DNA from: an uncultured Saprospirales bacterium | GTDB taxonomy: Bacteria > Bacteroidota > Bacteroidia > Chitinophagales > Saprospiraceae | NCBI GenBank assembly: GCA_913061325.1 | Contig: CAJXUU010000013.1 | Location: 1-37,074, forward strand | Length of the DNA stretch: 37,074 bases | Reading direction: 5' to 3' | In this document: positions 17,118-27,994 of the stretch, piece by piece | Position numbering within the stretch: position 1 is the first letter of the stretch | Layout of the letters: each line of letters opens with the position of its first letter | Position numbers and translations under genes: made by a program | The notes under the pieces: generated by a model | What the model was told of the DNA's origin: nothing | Databases searched by the model: none | Seen by the model: the letters and a program-made list of their open reading frames with translations, nothing else

Positions 17118-17576
17118 ATGGCAAAGGAAATAGAAGGTTTCGTAAAATTGCAGGTGAAGGGTGGACAAGCTAATCCATCACCACCAGTAGGTCCTGCGTT
17201 GGGTGCTAAGGGTTTGAATATCATGGAATTTTGTAAAAGATTCAATGCTAGAACTCAAGAAAAACAAGGACAAATTGTTCCAGTTGTTATTACAGTATAT
17301 AAAGATAAGTCTTTCGATTTCGCAATCAAGACGACTCCTGCTGCTGTACAATTAATGGACGCTGCAAAATTAAAAAAAGGATCTCCAGAATCAAATAGAA
17401 TTAAAGTTGGAACTGTAACATGGGATCAAGTTAAAGAAATTGCAGAAAGTAAAATGGAAGATCTTAATGCATTCAAAATAGAATCAGCTATGAAAATGGT
17501 AGCTGGTACTGCAAGAAGTATGGGTCTTACTATGGATGGTACTCCGCCATGGGGTGCTTCAGAAGAAGAAGATTAA
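17118..17576 (+). CDS. rplK: 50S ribosomal protein L11
   Basis: This 152-residue protein builds the GTPase-associated centre of the large subunit on 23S rRNA helices 43/44. The N-terminal domain shows the L11 signature ([20 protein letters not shown] then [16 protein letters not shown]). The C-terminal rRNA-binding domain includes [20 protein letters not shown] and [15 protein letters not shown]. The tail GASEEED is a short acidic extension compared with the roughly 142 residues of E. coli L11. It is the first of four ribosomal protein genes ahead of rpoB. Confidence 0.98.
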   Translation: MAKEIEGFVKLQVKGGQANPSPPVGPALGAKGLNIMEFCKRFNARTQEKQGQIVPVVITVYKDKSFDFAIKTTPAAVQLMDAAKLKKGSPESNRIKVGTVTWDQVKEIAESKMEDLNAFKIESAMKMVAGTARSMGLTMDGTPPWGASEEED

Positions 17577-17610
17577 GTAGTCTTTGGACTAATGATTATT
17601 AACTGGTAGG

Positions 17611-17647
17611 GAGGTAGTTCTTATAAATAGGCTATCGTTATTACCTC
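17611..17647 (+). promoter_or_regulatory. Inverted repeat upstream of rplA (possible translational control site)
   Basis: GAGGTA (17611-17616) and TACCTC (17642-17647) are exact complements, 25 bases apart, ending 13 bases before the rplA ATG. L1 controls its own operon in many bacteria by binding an mRNA mimic of its rRNA site, so this position is suggestive. No specific match to the L1 motif is claimed. Confidence 0.35.
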
Positions 17648-17660
17648 AAACAATTTTAAT

Positions 17661-18356
17661 ATGGCTAAACTTAGCAAGAAGAAAAAGTCGATCGCAGACA
17701 AATATGATGCGGAAAAACTTTATTCTGTCGTAGATGCTATGAAAACCGTCAAAGATGTAAATCTTACAAAATTTGACGCATCAGTAGATCTTCACATTAG
17801 ATTAGGAGTAGATCCTAGGAAAGCTGATCAAGCGATCAGAGGAACAGTAACATTGCCAAATGGTACTGGTAAATCTAAAACAGTATTGGTATTGTGTACA
17901 CCTGATAAAGAGCAAGAAGCGTTAGACGCAGGAGCTGATTATGCAGGATTGGATGAATACATACAGAAAATTCAAAAGGGATGGACTGACGTAGATGTAA
18001 TCATTGCAATGCCGAACACAATGGCTCAAGTAGGTAGAGTAGGTAGGATCTTAGGACCTAGAGGTCTTATGCCGAATCCGAAAACAGGTACTGTAACACC
18101 TAATGTTGGGGCAGCTGTTCAAGATGTAAAAGGTGGTAAAATTGCCTTCAGAGTAGATAAGTATGGTATTATTCATTCATCAATAGGTAGAGTGTCTTTC
18201 ACTCCAGAGAAATTAGCTGAAAACGCTCAAGAACTTCTCGGAACTATTAATAGAATGAAACCTGCAACTGCAAAAGGTATCTATATGAAATCTGTGACTG
18301 CAGCTTCGACTATGAGTCCAGGTATCAAAATAGATACGAAGACAATTATTGAATAA
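17661..18356 (+). CDS. rplA: 50S ribosomal protein L1
   Basis: This 231-residue protein of the L1 stalk has the family hallmarks: [40 protein letters not shown], then [15 protein letters not shown] and [20 protein letters not shown]. The basic N-terminus ([15 protein letters not shown]) is typical. L1 helps release deacylated tRNA at the E site. It lies 84 bases after rplK and 27 before rplJ. Length is as expected. Confidence 0.98.
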   Translation: MAKLSKKKKSIADKYDAEKLYSVVDAMKTVKDVNLTKFDASVDLHIRLGVDPRKADQAIRGTVTLPNGTGKSKTVLVLCTPDKEQEALDAGADYAGLDEYIQKIQKGWTDVDVIIAMPNTMAQVGRVGRILGPRGLMPNPKTGTVTPNVGAAVQDVKGGKIAFRVDKYGIIHSSIGRVSFTPEKLAENAQELLGTINRMKPATAKGIYMKSVTAASTMSPGIKIDTKTIIE

Positions 18357-18383
18357 TCCTTTTTCTAAAAAAAATAAGCTGAA

Positions 18384-18911
18384 ATGACAAGATCAGAAAA
18401 ATCTCAAGTTATAGAGGACCTAAAAGTAAAATTTAGCGAAAGCCAATATTTTTACTTCGCAGATTCTTCTACACTTACAGTAGGGCAAGTAAATAAGCTC
18501 AGAAGGACATGCTTTGAAAAAGGTATTGAAGTACAAGTTGTAAAAAACACTCTTGCTCAAAAGGCAATGGAAGCAACAGGTGATATGGCAGGAAACTTCG
18601 AGGGACTATATAGTGCTCTTGCAGGACCTACAACAGTATTCTTTGCAGATACTGGAAATGCACCAGCAAAAGTTATCCAAGAATTTCGAAAGAGTTTCGA
18701 GAGACCGATTTTAAAAGCGGCATACATTGATAGCGACATCTTCTTAGGAGATGATCAATTAGATATATTAGCTACTCTTAAATCTAAGGATGAATTAGTA
18801 GGTGAGATTATAGGATTGTTACAATCTCCTGCGAAAAATGTTATCTCTGCTCTTAAGAGTAGTGGAGGCACTATTGCAGGTATTCTTAAGACTCTTGAAG
18901 AAAGAGGATAA
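18384..18911 (+). CDS. rplJ: 50S ribosomal protein L10
   Basis: This 175-residue protein forms the base of the L7/L12 stalk. Recognisable parts are the N-terminal SEKSQVIEDLKVKFSESQYF, the RRTCFEKGIEVQVVKNTLAQ segment, and the C-terminal helix region (LLQSPAKNVISALKSSGGTI then AGILKTLEERG) that binds L7/L12 dimers. The gene follows rplA by 27 bases. The rplL gene follows after 90 bases containing an inverted repeat. Confidence 0.97.
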   Translation: MTRSEKSQVIEDLKVKFSESQYFYFADSSTLTVGQVNKLRRTCFEKGIEVQVVKNTLAQKAMEATGDMAGNFEGLYSALAGPTTVFFADTGNAPAKVIQEFRKSFERPILKAAYIDSDIFLGDDQLDILATLKSKDELVGEIIGLLQSPAKNVISALKSSGGTIAGILKTLEERG

Positions 18912-18920
18912 GAGCCCAAC

Positions 18921-18955
18921 GAATTGGAGAAGCAGCTTCCAAGTGGACCCAATTC
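18921..18955 (+). promoter_or_regulatory. Stem-loop between rplJ and rplL
   Basis: GAATTGG (18921-18927) and CCAATTC (18949-18955) are perfect complements. The enclosed bases include a second hairpin, GAAG/CTTC (18929-18932 and 18936-18939). There is no T-run, so it is not a normal terminator. An mRNA processing or translation-tuning element is a reasonable guess, because L7/L12 is made in excess over L10. Confidence 0.4.
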
Positions 18956-19001
18956 ACCTAGTATTAAATTGTAATTATTAAAAATTTAAAATCCATTTAA
19001 A

Positions 19002-19379
19002 ATGGCAGAATTAAAAGACTTTGCAGAAAAATTAGTAAACCTTACAGTAAAAGAAGTTAGTGAACTAGCTACAATTCTTAAGGACGAATACGGAATCGAG
19101 CCAGCAGCAGCAGCAGTAGCAGTAGCAGCAGGTGGAGCAGGTGGCGGAGAAGCTGCAGTTGAAGAACAGACATCATTTGATATCATGTTGAACTCAGCTG
19201 GAGCAGCGAAGTTAGGCGTTGTAAAAGAAGTGAAAAATCTTCTTGGAGTAGGATTGAAAGAAGCTAAGGAATTAGTTGATGGAGCACCTGCAGTAATCAA
19301 AGAAGGTGTTGATAAAGTTGAGGCTGAGTCAATCAAAGCAGCTCTTGAAGCAGCTGGTGCTGATGTAGAATTGAAGTAA
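19002..19379 (+). CDS. rplL: 50S ribosomal protein L7/L12
   Basis: This 125-residue stalk protein has an N-terminal dimerisation helix pair ([20 protein letters not shown]), an Ala/Gly-rich hinge ([20 protein letters not shown], encoded by imperfect GCA repeats), and the globular domain that recruits translation factors ([35 protein letters not shown]). It is the last ribosomal gene before a hairpin and rpoB. Confidence 0.98.
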   Translation: MAELKDFAEKLVNLTVKEVSELATILKDEYGIEPAAAAVAVAAGGAGGGEAAVEEQTSFDIMLNSAGAAKLGVVKEVKNLLGVGLKEAKELVDGAPAVIKEGVDKVEAESIKAALEAAGADVELK

Positions 19380-19441
19380 TTCTATTAACCAGAGATCTTT
19401 AATGACGGAACTAATTAGTTCAAATATAATATGACAAAAAT

Positions 19442-19486
19442 GGCTTAACCCATGTGATAGCGTGGGTTAAGCCTATTGTTGTTTTT
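19442..19486 (+). terminator. Hairpin between rplL and rpoB (terminator or attenuator)
   Basis: GGCTTAACCCA (19442-19452) and TGGGTTAAGCC (19463-19473) form a perfect 11-bp stem with a 10-base loop. Interrupted T-rich sequence ends in TTTTT at 19482-19486. Because rpoB follows on the same strand, it may stop part of the transcripts, as the rplL-rpoBC attenuator does in E. coli. The remaining bases of the 289-base gap hold the leader hairpin listed next. Confidence 0.65.
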
Positions 19487-19622
19487 CTGTGAAATATCGA
19501 AATATTCTTGTGTTTCTACATTCATGCACAAGATCAAAGATAATTTGCAGTGATACCAGAGTATATCTGAATATCTAATAGTGAATGTATCGATTATTAA
19601 AATCGTTTTGCAAACTTATTTA

Positions 19623-19642
19623 GTTGCTAATTTATTAGCAAC
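19623..19642 (+). promoter_or_regulatory. Leader hairpin immediately upstream of rpoB
   Basis: GTTGCTAA and TTAGCAAC are perfect complements around a TTTA loop, ending 26 bases before the rpoB ATG. A sequence one base off the -7 consensus (TCGTTTTG) lies just upstream, so this hairpin may sit at the 5' end of an rpoB transcript. Its function is not known. Confidence 0.4.
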
Positions 19643-19668
19643 CGTAACTCACTTTTAAACGCAATCGG

Positions 19669-22600
19669 ATGGCATCTAACGACATAGTAACCAATGCTGG
19701 AGCATTAAGACACAATTTCGGTAAAATGAAATTGGAGGATAATTATCCAGATTTACTCGAAATTCAATTAAAATCTTTCAAAGAGTTCTTTCAATTAGAA
19801 ACAACTCCAGAGAATAGAGGAAATGAAGGATTATTTAGAGTATTCCAAGAAAACTTCCCAATTACTGATGCGAGAAATATATTCGTATTAGAATTCCTAG
19901 ATTATTTTGTAGATCCACCTAGATATAGCATCGAAGAGTGTATGCAGAGAGGACTTACTTATAGTGTGCCTCTAAAAGCAAAACTAAGATTATCTTGTAA
20001 TGATGAGGAACATGTAGATTTCCAAACAATTGTACAGGATGTATTCTTAGGAAATATTCCTTACATGACTCCAAGAGGTACTTTTGTTGTCAATGGAGCG
20101 GAGAGAGTTGTAGTATCTCAATTACACAGGTCTCCAGGTGTATTCTTTAGTCAAAATTTCCACCCTAATGGTACTAAGATTTACTCTGCTAGAGTAATAC
20201 CTTTTAAAGGTGCTTGGATGGAATTTGCTACGGATATTAATTCTGTGATGTATGCGTATATCGATAGAAAGAAAAAATTCCCTGTTACTACTTTATTGAG
20301 AGCTATCGGATATGATTCTGATAGAGAAATCTTAAACATTTTCGACCTTGCAGAGGAAGTTGATGCAGATAAGAAGACGCTTAAAAAAGCAGTAGGAAGG
20401 AAACTAGCCGCTAGGGTTCTTAAAAAATGGACGGAAGATTTCGTTGATGAAGATACTGGTGAGTTGGTTACAATTGAGAGAAATGAGATCATCCTGGAAA
20501 GAGATGTGATTCTCGATGAGGACAATATAGAATTAGTCCTTGAATCAAATTCAGAAAAAGTAATCCTTCAGAAAGAAGATTTAGACGAAGATTACTCAAT
20601 TATATATAATACACTACAGAAAGATCCATCATCTTCTGAGATCGAAGCCGTAACTCAGATCTATAGACAATTGAGAGGAACAGATCCACCTGATGAGGAT
20701 ACTGCAAGAGGTATTATTGATAAACTATTTTTCTCAGATAAGAGATATAATCTTGGCGAGGTAGGTAGATATAAAATAAACAGAAAATTAGATTCTGGTA
20801 CTAGTGGTGACACTTTGGTATTGACGAAAGAGGATATCATTGCAATCGTAAAGTACTTAGTAAGTCTTATCAATCAAAAAGCTGAGCTTGATGATATTGA
20901 TCACTTATCAAACAGAAGAATTAGAACTGTTGGGGAGCAATTATATGCTCAATTTGGTGTAGGTCTTGCAAGAATGGCAAGAACGATTAGAGAAAGAATG
21001 AATGTAAGAGATAATGAAGTATTCACACCGATCGATTTGATCAATGCGAGAACATTATCTTCTGTAATCAACTCTTTTTTCGGTACATCACAATTGTCTC
21101 AGTTTTTGGATCAAACGAATCCATTATCCGAAATAACACACAAAAGAAGAATATCAGCCTTAGGACCTGGAGGTCTTTCGAGAGAAAGAGCAGGTTTCGA
21201 AGTAAGAGATGTTCATTATTCTCACTATGGTCGTCTATGTACGATTGAGACACCAGAAGGACCTAACATTGGATTGATCTCGACGCTATGTGTATTAGCA
21301 AAGGTTAACAAAATGGGATTCTTGGAGACTCCATATAGAAAAGTAGTAGATGGTAAACTTGATCTAAAAACAGAGATGCAGTATTTATCTGCGGAAGGAG
21401 AAGATTTCAAGAAAATCGCACAAGCAAATACTGAAGTTGATGAGAAAGGAGCTTTCCTTACTGATCAAATCAAGTGTAGAGAACATGGTGATTTTCCAGT
21501 TCTAGCACCAGCGGATATTGAATATATGGATGTAGCCCCTAACCAGATTGTAGGTGTTTCTGCTTCATTGATTCCATTCTTGGAGAATGATGATGCCAAT
21601 AGAGCCCTGATGGGATCTAACATGCAACGTCAGGCTGTACCGTGTGTAAAGCCTAGATCTCCGATTGTTGGTACTGGTATCGAAAAGCAAGTAGCTGAGG
21701 ATTCTAGAATGTTGATCAATGCAGAAGGCGATGGTGAAGTTGTATATGTAGATGCAAGTAAGATCGTAATTAGATATGACAGAACGGAAGAAGAGCAATT
21801 AGTATCTTTTGAAGACAATACTAAAACATATAATCTTACTAAGTTCAGAAGAACGAATCAAGGTACTTCTATAAATCTTAAACCTATTGTTTCAAAAGGT
21901 AAGAGAGTGAAAAGAGGATCTCTTCTTTGTGATGGTTATGCTACAGAGCAAGGGGAATTGGCATTGGGTCAAAACCTTATGGTAGCCTTCATGCCTTGGA
22001 AAGGGTATAATTTTGAGGATGCGATTGTACTATCGGAAAGAGTTGTAAAAGAAGATGTATTTACTTCACTTCACATTGAGAACTTTGATATTGATATAAG
22101 AGATACAAAATTAGGTGAAGAAGAATTGACAAATGATATACCTAACGTATCAGAAGAGGCTACTAAAGACTTGGATGAAAATGGTATCATCAGAGTCGGA
22201 GCTTGGGTTAGAGAAGGTGATATACTGATTGGAAAGATTACTCCAAAAGGAGAGTCAGATCCAACTCCTGAAGAAAAACTATTGAGAGCGATCTTTGGTG
22301 ACAAAGCTGGTGATGTGAAAGATGCTTCATTGAAAGCGCCACCTTCTACTAAAGGTGTAATTATTGGAAAGAGATTATTTGCTAGAGCAAAGAAGGATAA
22401 GTTCCAGAAGGTTCAGGAAAAAGAATTACTTTCTAAATTAGAAGATAAGCACGCTATTGCGATCAATGAGCTCAAGACAATCTTAGTTGATAAATTGATG
22501 CTTCTTGTAAAAGGTAAGACTTCACAAGGTGTGAAAAGTATCTATAACGAAGAGTTGATCTCTAAGGGTAAGAAATTTGCAATCAAAGATCTTAAGGATC

Positions 22601-23490
22601 TAGATTATAGTCAAGTGGATTATACTGGATGGACTACTGATGATGGATTGAACGGGAGTGTAGCAAGATTGCTACATAACTATAATATCAAAGTAAACGA
22701 AGAAGTTGGTAAATACAAAAGAGAGAAGTTCAACATTTCTATTGGAGATGAGCTTCCAGCTGGTGTATTGAAACTTGCAAAAGTTTATATGGCTAAGAAG
22801 AGAAAGCTGAAAGTAGGTGATAAGCTTGCGGGAAGACATGGTAACAAGGGTATCGTATCTAGAATCGTAAGAGAAGAAGATATGCCATTCCTTGATGATG
22901 GAACCCCAGTAGATATTGTATTGAATCCACTAGGTGTACCTTCAAGGATGAACTTGGGTCAGATTTTCGAAACAGTTCTTGGATGGGCAGGAAAGAAAAT
23001 GGGTGTAAAATATGCAACTCCAATCTTTGATGGAGCTAGTATGGCAGAAATTGATGCGGAATGTGTAAAAGCAGATTTACCATCTCTTGGTCAAACTTAC
23101 TTACATGATGGTGAAACTGGAGATAGATTCCATCAGCAAGCAACAGTAGGTGTAATCTATATGCTGAAATTATCTCACATGGTTGATGATAAGATGCACG
23201 CTAGGTCTATCGGACCATACTCATTGATTACTCAACAACCATTGGGTGGTAAAGCTCAGTTTGGTGGACAGAGATTTGGTGAGATGGAAGTATGGGCTTT
23301 GGAAGCATACGGTGCATCAAATGTCTTGAGAGAATTATTGACTATCAAGTCTGATGATATCTTAGGTAGAGCTAAAGCATACGAGGCAATTGTAAAAGGT
23401 GATAATCTTCCAGAGCCAAGTATACCTGAGTCATTCAACGTATTAGTGCACGAGCTTAGAGGTTTGGCATTAGATGTGAAATTTGACTAA
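19669..23490 (+). CDS. rpoB: DNA-directed RNA polymerase subunit beta
   Basis: The 1273-residue subunit is complete and of usual length for Bacteroidota. Visible landmarks include the N-terminal lobe ([20 protein letters not shown], then RSPGVFF) and the rifampicin pocket around residues 470-515 ([20 protein letters not shown], then [11 protein letters not shown]). The Asp, His and Ser at the positions equivalent to E. coli 516, 526 and 531 are wild type. The C-terminal half includes [20 protein letters not shown], and the end includes [18 protein letters not shown] and [14 protein letters not shown], which contact beta-prime. It pairs with rpoC 114 bases downstream. The many small frames on the other strand inside it are shadows. 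Confidence 0.99.
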   Translation: MASNDIVTNAGALRHNFGKMKLEDNYPDLLEIQLKSFKEFFQLETTPENRGNEGLFRVFQENFPITDARNIFVLEFLDYFVDPPRYSIEECMQRGLTYSVPLKAKLRLSCNDEEHVDFQTIVQDVFLGNIPYMTPRGTFVVNGAERVVVSQLHRSPGVFFSQNFHPNGTKIYSARVIPFKGAWMEFATDINSVMYAYIDRKKKFPVTTLLRAIGYDSDREILNIFDLAEEVDADKKTLKKAVGRKLAARVLKKWTEDFVDEDTGELVTIERNEIILERDVILDEDNIELVLESNSEKVILQKEDLDEDYSIIYNTLQKDPSSSEIEAVTQIYRQLRGTDPPDEDTARGIIDKLFFSDKRYNLGEVGRYKINRKLDSGTSGDTLVLTKEDIIAIVKYLVSLINQKAELDDIDHLSNRRIRTVGEQLYAQFGVGLARMARTIRERMNVRDNEVFTPIDLINARTLSSVINSFFGTSQLSQFLDQTNPLSEITHKRRISALGPGGLSRERAGFEVRDVHYSHYGRLCTIETPEGPNIGLISTLCVLAKVNKMGFLETPYRKVVDGKLDLKTEMQYLSAEGEDFKKIAQANTEVDEKGAFLTDQIKCREHGDFPVLAPADIEYMDVAPNQIVGVSASLIPFLENDDANRALMGSNMQRQAVPCVKPRSPIVGTGIEKQVAEDSRMLINAEGDGEVVYVDASKIVIRYDRTEEEQLVSFEDNTKTYNLTKFRRTNQGTSINLKPIVSKGKRVKRGSLLCDGYATEQGELALGQNLMVAFMPWKGYNFEDAIVLSERVVKEDVFTSLHIENFDIDIRDTKLGEEELTNDIPNVSEEATKDLDENGIIRVGAWVREGDILIGKITPKGESDPTPEEKLLRAIFGDKAGDVKDASLKAPPSTKGVIIGKRLFARAKKDKFQKVQEKELLSKLEDKHAIAINELKTILVDKLMLLVKGKTSQGVKSIYNEELISKGKKFAIKDLKDLDYSQVDYTGWTTDDGLNGSVARLLHNYNIKVNEEVGKYKREKFNISIGDELPAGVLKLAKVYMAKKRKLKVGDKLAGRHGNKGIVSRIVREEDMPFLDDGTPVDIVLNPLGVPSRMNLGQIFETVLGWAGKKMGVKYATPIFDGASMAEIDAECVKADLPSLGQTYLHDGETGDRFHQQATVGVIYMLKLSHMVDDKMHARSIGPYSLITQQPLGGKAQFGGQRFGEMEVWALEAYGASNVLRELLTIKSDDILGRAKAYEAIVKGDNLPEPSIPESFNVLVHELRGLALDVKFD

Positions 23491-23491
23491 T

Positions 23492-23581
23492 CTTTTTAGA
23501 TAGATATCTAGAAAGGGTGTAGAGAAAGCGCTACAAAACAACTTTTAATATTCTTAGGGGTGGAGATTATACCAAAACCCC
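23492..23581 (+). promoter_or_regulatory. Hairpin-rich rpoB-rpoC intergenic region
   Basis: Three inverted repeats fit in 90 bases: CTTTTTAGATA/TATCTAGAAAG (23492-23502 with 23505-23515, one T-G pair), TGTAG/CTACA (23518-23522 with 23531-23535), and GGGGT/ACCCC (23557-23561 with 23577-23581). None has a T-run, so readthrough into rpoC is expected. They may be mRNA processing or stability elements. Confidence 0.4.
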
Positions 23582-23604
23582 AGAAACAATATAAATAGGG
23601 AATT

Positions 23605-26600
23605 ATGCCATTTAAAAAGAATGTTGATGCAAGGAAACCGTTTGACACAATCACTATTAGTTTGTGTTCTCCGGATGATATCCTTGAAAGATCGTTTGGT
23701 GAGGTTTTAAAGCCAGAGACGATTAACTATAGATCTTATAAGCCGGAAAGAGATGGTCTTTTCTGTGAAAGAATTTTTGGACCTGTTAAAGATTACGAAT
23801 GTTACTGTGGTAAGTACAAGCGTATCAGATATAAAGGTATCGTATGTGATAGATGTGGTGTAGAGGTTACCGAGAAGAAGGTAAGAAGAGAGAGAATGGG
23901 ACACATTAAGTTAGTTGTACCTGTTGTACACATATGGTTCTTCAAATCACTTCCTAACAAGATTGGTTACCTATTGGGATTATCTTCTAAGAAGTTGGAA
24001 ACAATCATCTACTATGAAAGATATGTAGTAGTTCAGCCAGGTGCTAAGGAAGGGGAATTAGCGAAAATGGATCTATTGACGGAGGAGGAATACTTCGAAG
24101 TATTAGATACACTTCCACAAGAAAACCAACAGTTGGACGAATCTGATCCAACTAAGTTTATAGCATTGATGGGTGCTGAAGCTGTAAAAGCACTACTCGA
24201 AAGATTAGAACTTGATCAGTTATCTTTCGACCTTAGACACCAAGCTGCCAATGAGACTTCTCAACAGAGAAAATCTGAAGCACTTAAGAGACTAAGAGTT
24301 GTAGAAGCATTCAGAGAAGGTCAATCTAGAATTGACAACAGACCAGAATGGGCTGTGATTCAATACCTTCCAGTAATACCGCCAGAATTGAGACCATTGG
24401 TGCCTCTAGATGGTGGTAGATTTGCATCTTCTGATTTGAATGATTTATATAGAAGAGTAATCATCAGAAATAACAGATTGAAGAGACTATTGGAGATCAA
24501 AGCTCCTGAAGTAATCCTCAGAAATGAGAAAAGAATGCTTCAAGAGGCTGTAGATTCTCTTTTTGATAACTCTAGAAAATCTAATGCTGTAAAAGCGGAA
24601 GGTGGTAGAGCATTGAAGTCTCTTTCTGATATATTAAAAGGAAAGCAAGGTCGTTTCAGACAAAACCTACTTGGAAAAAGGGTAGATTATTCTGGTAGAT
24701 CTGTTATCGTTGTTGGACCTACATTGAAAATTCACGAATGTGGGCTTCCAAAGGGAATGGCAGCAGAGCTTTTTAAGCCTTTCGTAATCAGAAAATTGAT
24801 TGAGAGAGGAATTGTAAAGACAGTAAAATCAGCTAAGAAATTAGTAGATAGAAAAGATCCTGTGATCTGGGAGATATTGGAGAATATCCTAAAAGGACAC
24901 CCAATAATGCTCAACAGGGCTCCTACGCTTCACAGACTTTCGATCCAAGCATTCCAGCCAACATTGGTAGAAGGAAAAGCGATTCAGCTACACCCACTTG
25001 TATGTGGTGCCTTCAATGCCGATTTTGATGGTGATCAAATGGCCGTTCACGTTCCATTGAGTCATGCTGCAATTCTTGAGACTCAGATGTTGATGCTTTC
25101 TGCGCACAACATGTTGAATCCTCAAGATGGATCTCCAATCCTACTTCCTTCACAGGATATGGTATTGGGTCTATATTATCTTACAAAACCAGCTTCTCCT
25201 GAGCACCCAGTAAAAGGTGCAGGAATGAAATTTTATTCTTCAGAAGAAGTAATTATCGCATATAATGAAGGAGCTGTAGATCTTCACGCACCAATCGTTA
25301 CGAAAGGTAGAGTAGACGATGAAGAAGGTAACTTAGTTATTGCTAGAATAGAAACTACAGTTGGTAGAGTATTATTTAATGAAGCGACTCCAGAGATGGT
25401 GCCATTCATAAATGAGCTACTTACTAAGAAGAACTTGAAGAATGTAATCTCAGGAATTATTACTAGAACAGATTTCTCTGTAACGGCAACATTCTTGGAT
25501 CTTATTAAGGATATGGGATTCTATTGGTCATTCAAAGGTGGACTTTCGTTTAACCTTGGAGATTTGATCATTCCTACTGTAAAAGAACAAACACTAATCG
25601 AAGCTCAAGATGAGGTGGATGAAGTTTGGGAAAATTACAATATGGGTCTTATTACAGGTAATGAGAGATATAATAAAGTAATCGATACGTGGACTAAAGC
25701 CGATAGTGCGATTACGGAGAACTTGATGAAAGAATTAGCTGAGCATAAGGGTGGATTTAACTCTGTGTATATGATGCTTGATTCTGGAGCCAGGGGATCA
25801 AAACAACAGATTAAGCAGCTATGTGGTCTGAGAGGACTGATGGCCAAGCCTAGAAAATCTGGTGATACGGGTGGAGCGATTATCGAAAACCCGATCCTAT
25901 CTAACTTCCTTGATGGATTATCAGTACTTGAGTACTTTATCTCTACTCACGGTGCGAGAAAAGGTCTTGCAGATACAGCCTTGAAGACTGCCGATGCCGG
26001 TTATCTTACAAGAAGATTGGTAGATGTATCTCAGGATGTAATCATCATGGATGAGGATTGTGATACGCTAAGAGGTATCGATACTTTGGCATTGAAAGAC
26101 AATGATAATGTCGTACAAAAACTATCCGCTAGAATAGAGGGTAGATACTCACTTCATAATGTACTAGATCCAGTAACAGATGCGATTCTTGTGGAAGCTG
26201 CAGAGTATATTACTCCTGCGATTTCAATAGAAATCGAAGAAGCTGGCGTAGAGATGGTAACAATCAGATCTGTACTTACATGTGAAACTAAATCTGGTGT
26301 ATGTCGTAAGTGTTACGGTAAGAATCTTGCTTCTGGTAGGATTGCCGAGACAGGAGATGCTGTAGGAATTATTGCTGCACAAAGTATTGGAGAGCCAGGT
26401 ACACAGTTGACATTGAGAACATTTCACGTGGGTGGTATTGCATCTGTATCGAAACAAGAGTCTAACTTGGTTTCTAAGTTTGATGCTGTAATAGAGTTTG
26501 ATAACTTGAAAACCGTAAAGGATAAGGAAACTAACAAGAATGTAGTCGTTTCTAGATCTGGAGAAGTAAGAGTTAAAGATCCTGAAACAGGTAAATTATT

Positions 26601-27876
26601 TACTACACTTTATATCCCTTATGGATCAGAACTATTTGTAAAGGATAAGGCAAAGATTTCGAAAGAGGAGGTTGTTTGTCAATGGGATCCGTTCAACGCG
26701 GTAATCATTGCTGAGGATGGTGGTGTAGCTCAATTCGATTCTATAGAGGAGGGTCAAACTTTCCGTGTAGAGAGAGATGAGCAAACAGGATATGCAGAGA
26801 AAGTAGTGATCGAATCTAAGAATAAGAAAAAGATTCCTACGATTAAAATTATAACTCCTGGAGGGGATGAGCTTAAGAGCTACAACCTTCCAGTGGGTGC
26901 ATACATCTCTATAGAAGATGGAGCTGATGTGAAGCCAGGTCAAACTATCGTGAAAATCCCTAGAAAACTGGGTGGTGTACAGGATATTACGGGTGGTCTT
27001 CCTAGAGTAACTGAGTTATTCGAAGCGAGAAATCCTTCTAATCCTGCAGTAACTGCAGAAATTGATGGTATCGTATCATTCGGTAAGATCAAAAGAGGTA
27101 ACAGAGAGGTATTCATCGAAGATGAGAAGACTGGGCAGAAAAAGAAATATTTAGTAGGTCTTTCTAAGCACATCTTAGTTCAAGAAGGTGATTTTGTAAG
27201 AGCAGGATCTCAAATGTCTGATGGAGCTACATCTCCTCTAGATATCTTGAATATCAAAGGACCTTTTGCAGTACAATCATACTTAGTGAATGGCGTACAA
27301 GAAGTATATAGATCTCAAGGTATTTCGATCAACGATAAGCATATCGAGGTGATCGTAAGACAGATGATGAGAAGAGTACAAATTCTTGATGCAGGGGATA
27401 CTTCATTCTTAGAAGGAGAAGCTGTTGAGAGAGTAAACTTCATGGAGCAAAATGACTGGATTTATGACAAGAAAGTCGTTGAAGATGCAGGAGGTTCTGA
27501 AAACTTAAAAATTGGACAACTCGTAAGTGTAAGAGAACTGAGAGAAGAGAACTCTTCGTTGAAGAGAAATGATTCTAAAGTCGTAACAGCAAGAGATGCT
27601 GTATCTGCAACATCAACTACTTTACTTCAGGGTATTACTAGAGCATCATTAGGTGTATATAGTTGGATCTCTGCGGCATCTTTCCAAGAGACTACTAAAG
27701 TACTTAGTACTGCAGCAATTGGAGCAAAAGTTGATTTCTTGACTGGACTGAAAGAGAATGTAATCGTAGGTAAGAATATACCTGCAGGAACAGGACACAA
27801 GAAGTTCAGAAATATGATCGTAACTGTAAAGAAGCCAGAGCCTGTAATGATGGGTGAAGAAGAAATAGCTGAATAA
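23605..27876 (+). CDS. rpoC: DNA-directed RNA polymerase subunit beta-prime
   Basis: The 1423-residue subunit is complete. The N-terminal zinc ribbon is visible as Cys66, Cys68, Cys81 and Cys84 (CYCGK, CDRCG). The catalytic magnesium site is [12 protein letters not shown] with Asp473, Asp475 and Asp477. The bridge-helix and trigger-loop region follows, with [20 protein letters not shown] and [16 protein letters not shown]. The second zinc site is [13 protein letters not shown]. The C-terminus includes [20 protein letters not shown] and FQETTKVL, which contact omega. A strong terminator 27 bases after the stop closes the operon. Confidence 0.99.
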   Translation: MPFKKNVDARKPFDTITISLCSPDDILERSFGEVLKPETINYRSYKPERDGLFCERIFGPVKDYECYCGKYKRIRYKGIVCDRCGVEVTEKKVRRERMGHIKLVVPVVHIWFFKSLPNKIGYLLGLSSKKLETIIYYERYVVVQPGAKEGELAKMDLLTEEEYFEVLDTLPQENQQLDESDPTKFIALMGAEAVKALLERLELDQLSFDLRHQAANETSQQRKSEALKRLRVVEAFREGQSRIDNRPEWAVIQYLPVIPPELRPLVPLDGGRFASSDLNDLYRRVIIRNNRLKRLLEIKAPEVILRNEKRMLQEAVDSLFDNSRKSNAVKAEGGRALKSLSDILKGKQGRFRQNLLGKRVDYSGRSVIVVGPTLKIHECGLPKGMAAELFKPFVIRKLIERGIVKTVKSAKKLVDRKDPVIWEILENILKGHPIMLNRAPTLHRLSIQAFQPTLVEGKAIQLHPLVCGAFNADFDGDQMAVHVPLSHAAILETQMLMLSAHNMLNPQDGSPILLPSQDMVLGLYYLTKPASPEHPVKGAGMKFYSSEEVIIAYNEGAVDLHAPIVTKGRVDDEEGNLVIARIETTVGRVLFNEATPEMVPFINELLTKKNLKNVISGIITRTDFSVTATFLDLIKDMGFYWSFKGGLSFNLGDLIIPTVKEQTLIEAQDEVDEVWENYNMGLITGNERYNKVIDTWTKADSAITENLMKELAEHKGGFNSVYMMLDSGARGSKQQIKQLCGLRGLMAKPRKSGDTGGAIIENPILSNFLDGLSVLEYFISTHGARKGLADTALKTADAGYLTRRLVDVSQDVIIMDEDCDTLRGIDTLALKDNDNVVQKLSARIEGRYSLHNVLDPVTDAILVEAAEYITPAISIEIEEAGVEMVTIRSVLTCETKSGVCRKCYGKNLASGRIAETGDAVGIIAAQSIGEPGTQLTLRTFHVGGIASVSKQESNLVSKFDAVIEFDNLKTVKDKETNKNVVVSRSGEVRVKDPETGKLFTTLYIPYGSELFVKDKAKISKEEVVCQWDPFNAVIIAEDGGVAQFDSIEEGQTFRVERDEQTGYAEKVVIESKNKKKIPTIKIITPGGDELKSYNLPVGAYISIEDGADVKPGQTIVKIPRKLGGVQDITGGLPRVTELFEARNPSNPAVTAEIDGIVSFGKIKRGNREVFIEDEKTGQKKKYLVGLSKHILVQEGDFVRAGSQMSDGATSPLDILNIKGPFAVQSYLVNGVQEVYRSQGISINDKHIEVIVRQMMRRVQILDAGDTSFLEGEAVERVNFMEQNDWIYDKKVVEDAGGSENLKIGQLVSVRELREENSSLKRNDSKVVTARDAVSATSTTLLQGITRASLGVYSWISAASFQETTKVLSTAAIGAKVDFLTGLKENVIVGKNIPAGTGHKKFRNMIVTVKKPEPVMMGEEEIAE

Positions 27877-27903
27877 ATAGCAGACTTTTCTTATGAAATA
27901 TAT

Positions 27904-27939
27904 AAGGGATATCAATTAGTTTTGATGTCCCTTTTTTTT
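27904..27939 (+). terminator. Terminator of the secE-rpoC cluster
   Basis: AAGGGATATCAA (27904-27915) and TTGATGTCCCTT (27922-27933) form a 12-bp stem with one T-G pair and a TTAGTT loop. It runs into eight T residues at 27932-27939. This is the clearest terminator in the window. Confidence 0.93.
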
Positions 27940-27994
27940 GGTACGTTAGCTGTAGAATTTATTTGTAAGATTTTATAATTTCAAATTATCCCTG

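Noticed and set aside
16736-17245. 169-residue minus-strand frame
   Set aside because: It lies antisense to nusG and rplK, both certain genes, and resembles no protein family.
19090-19150. GCA-type triplet repeat
   Set aside because: It encodes the normal Ala/Gly hinge of ribosomal protein L7/L12 and is not an independent repeat element.
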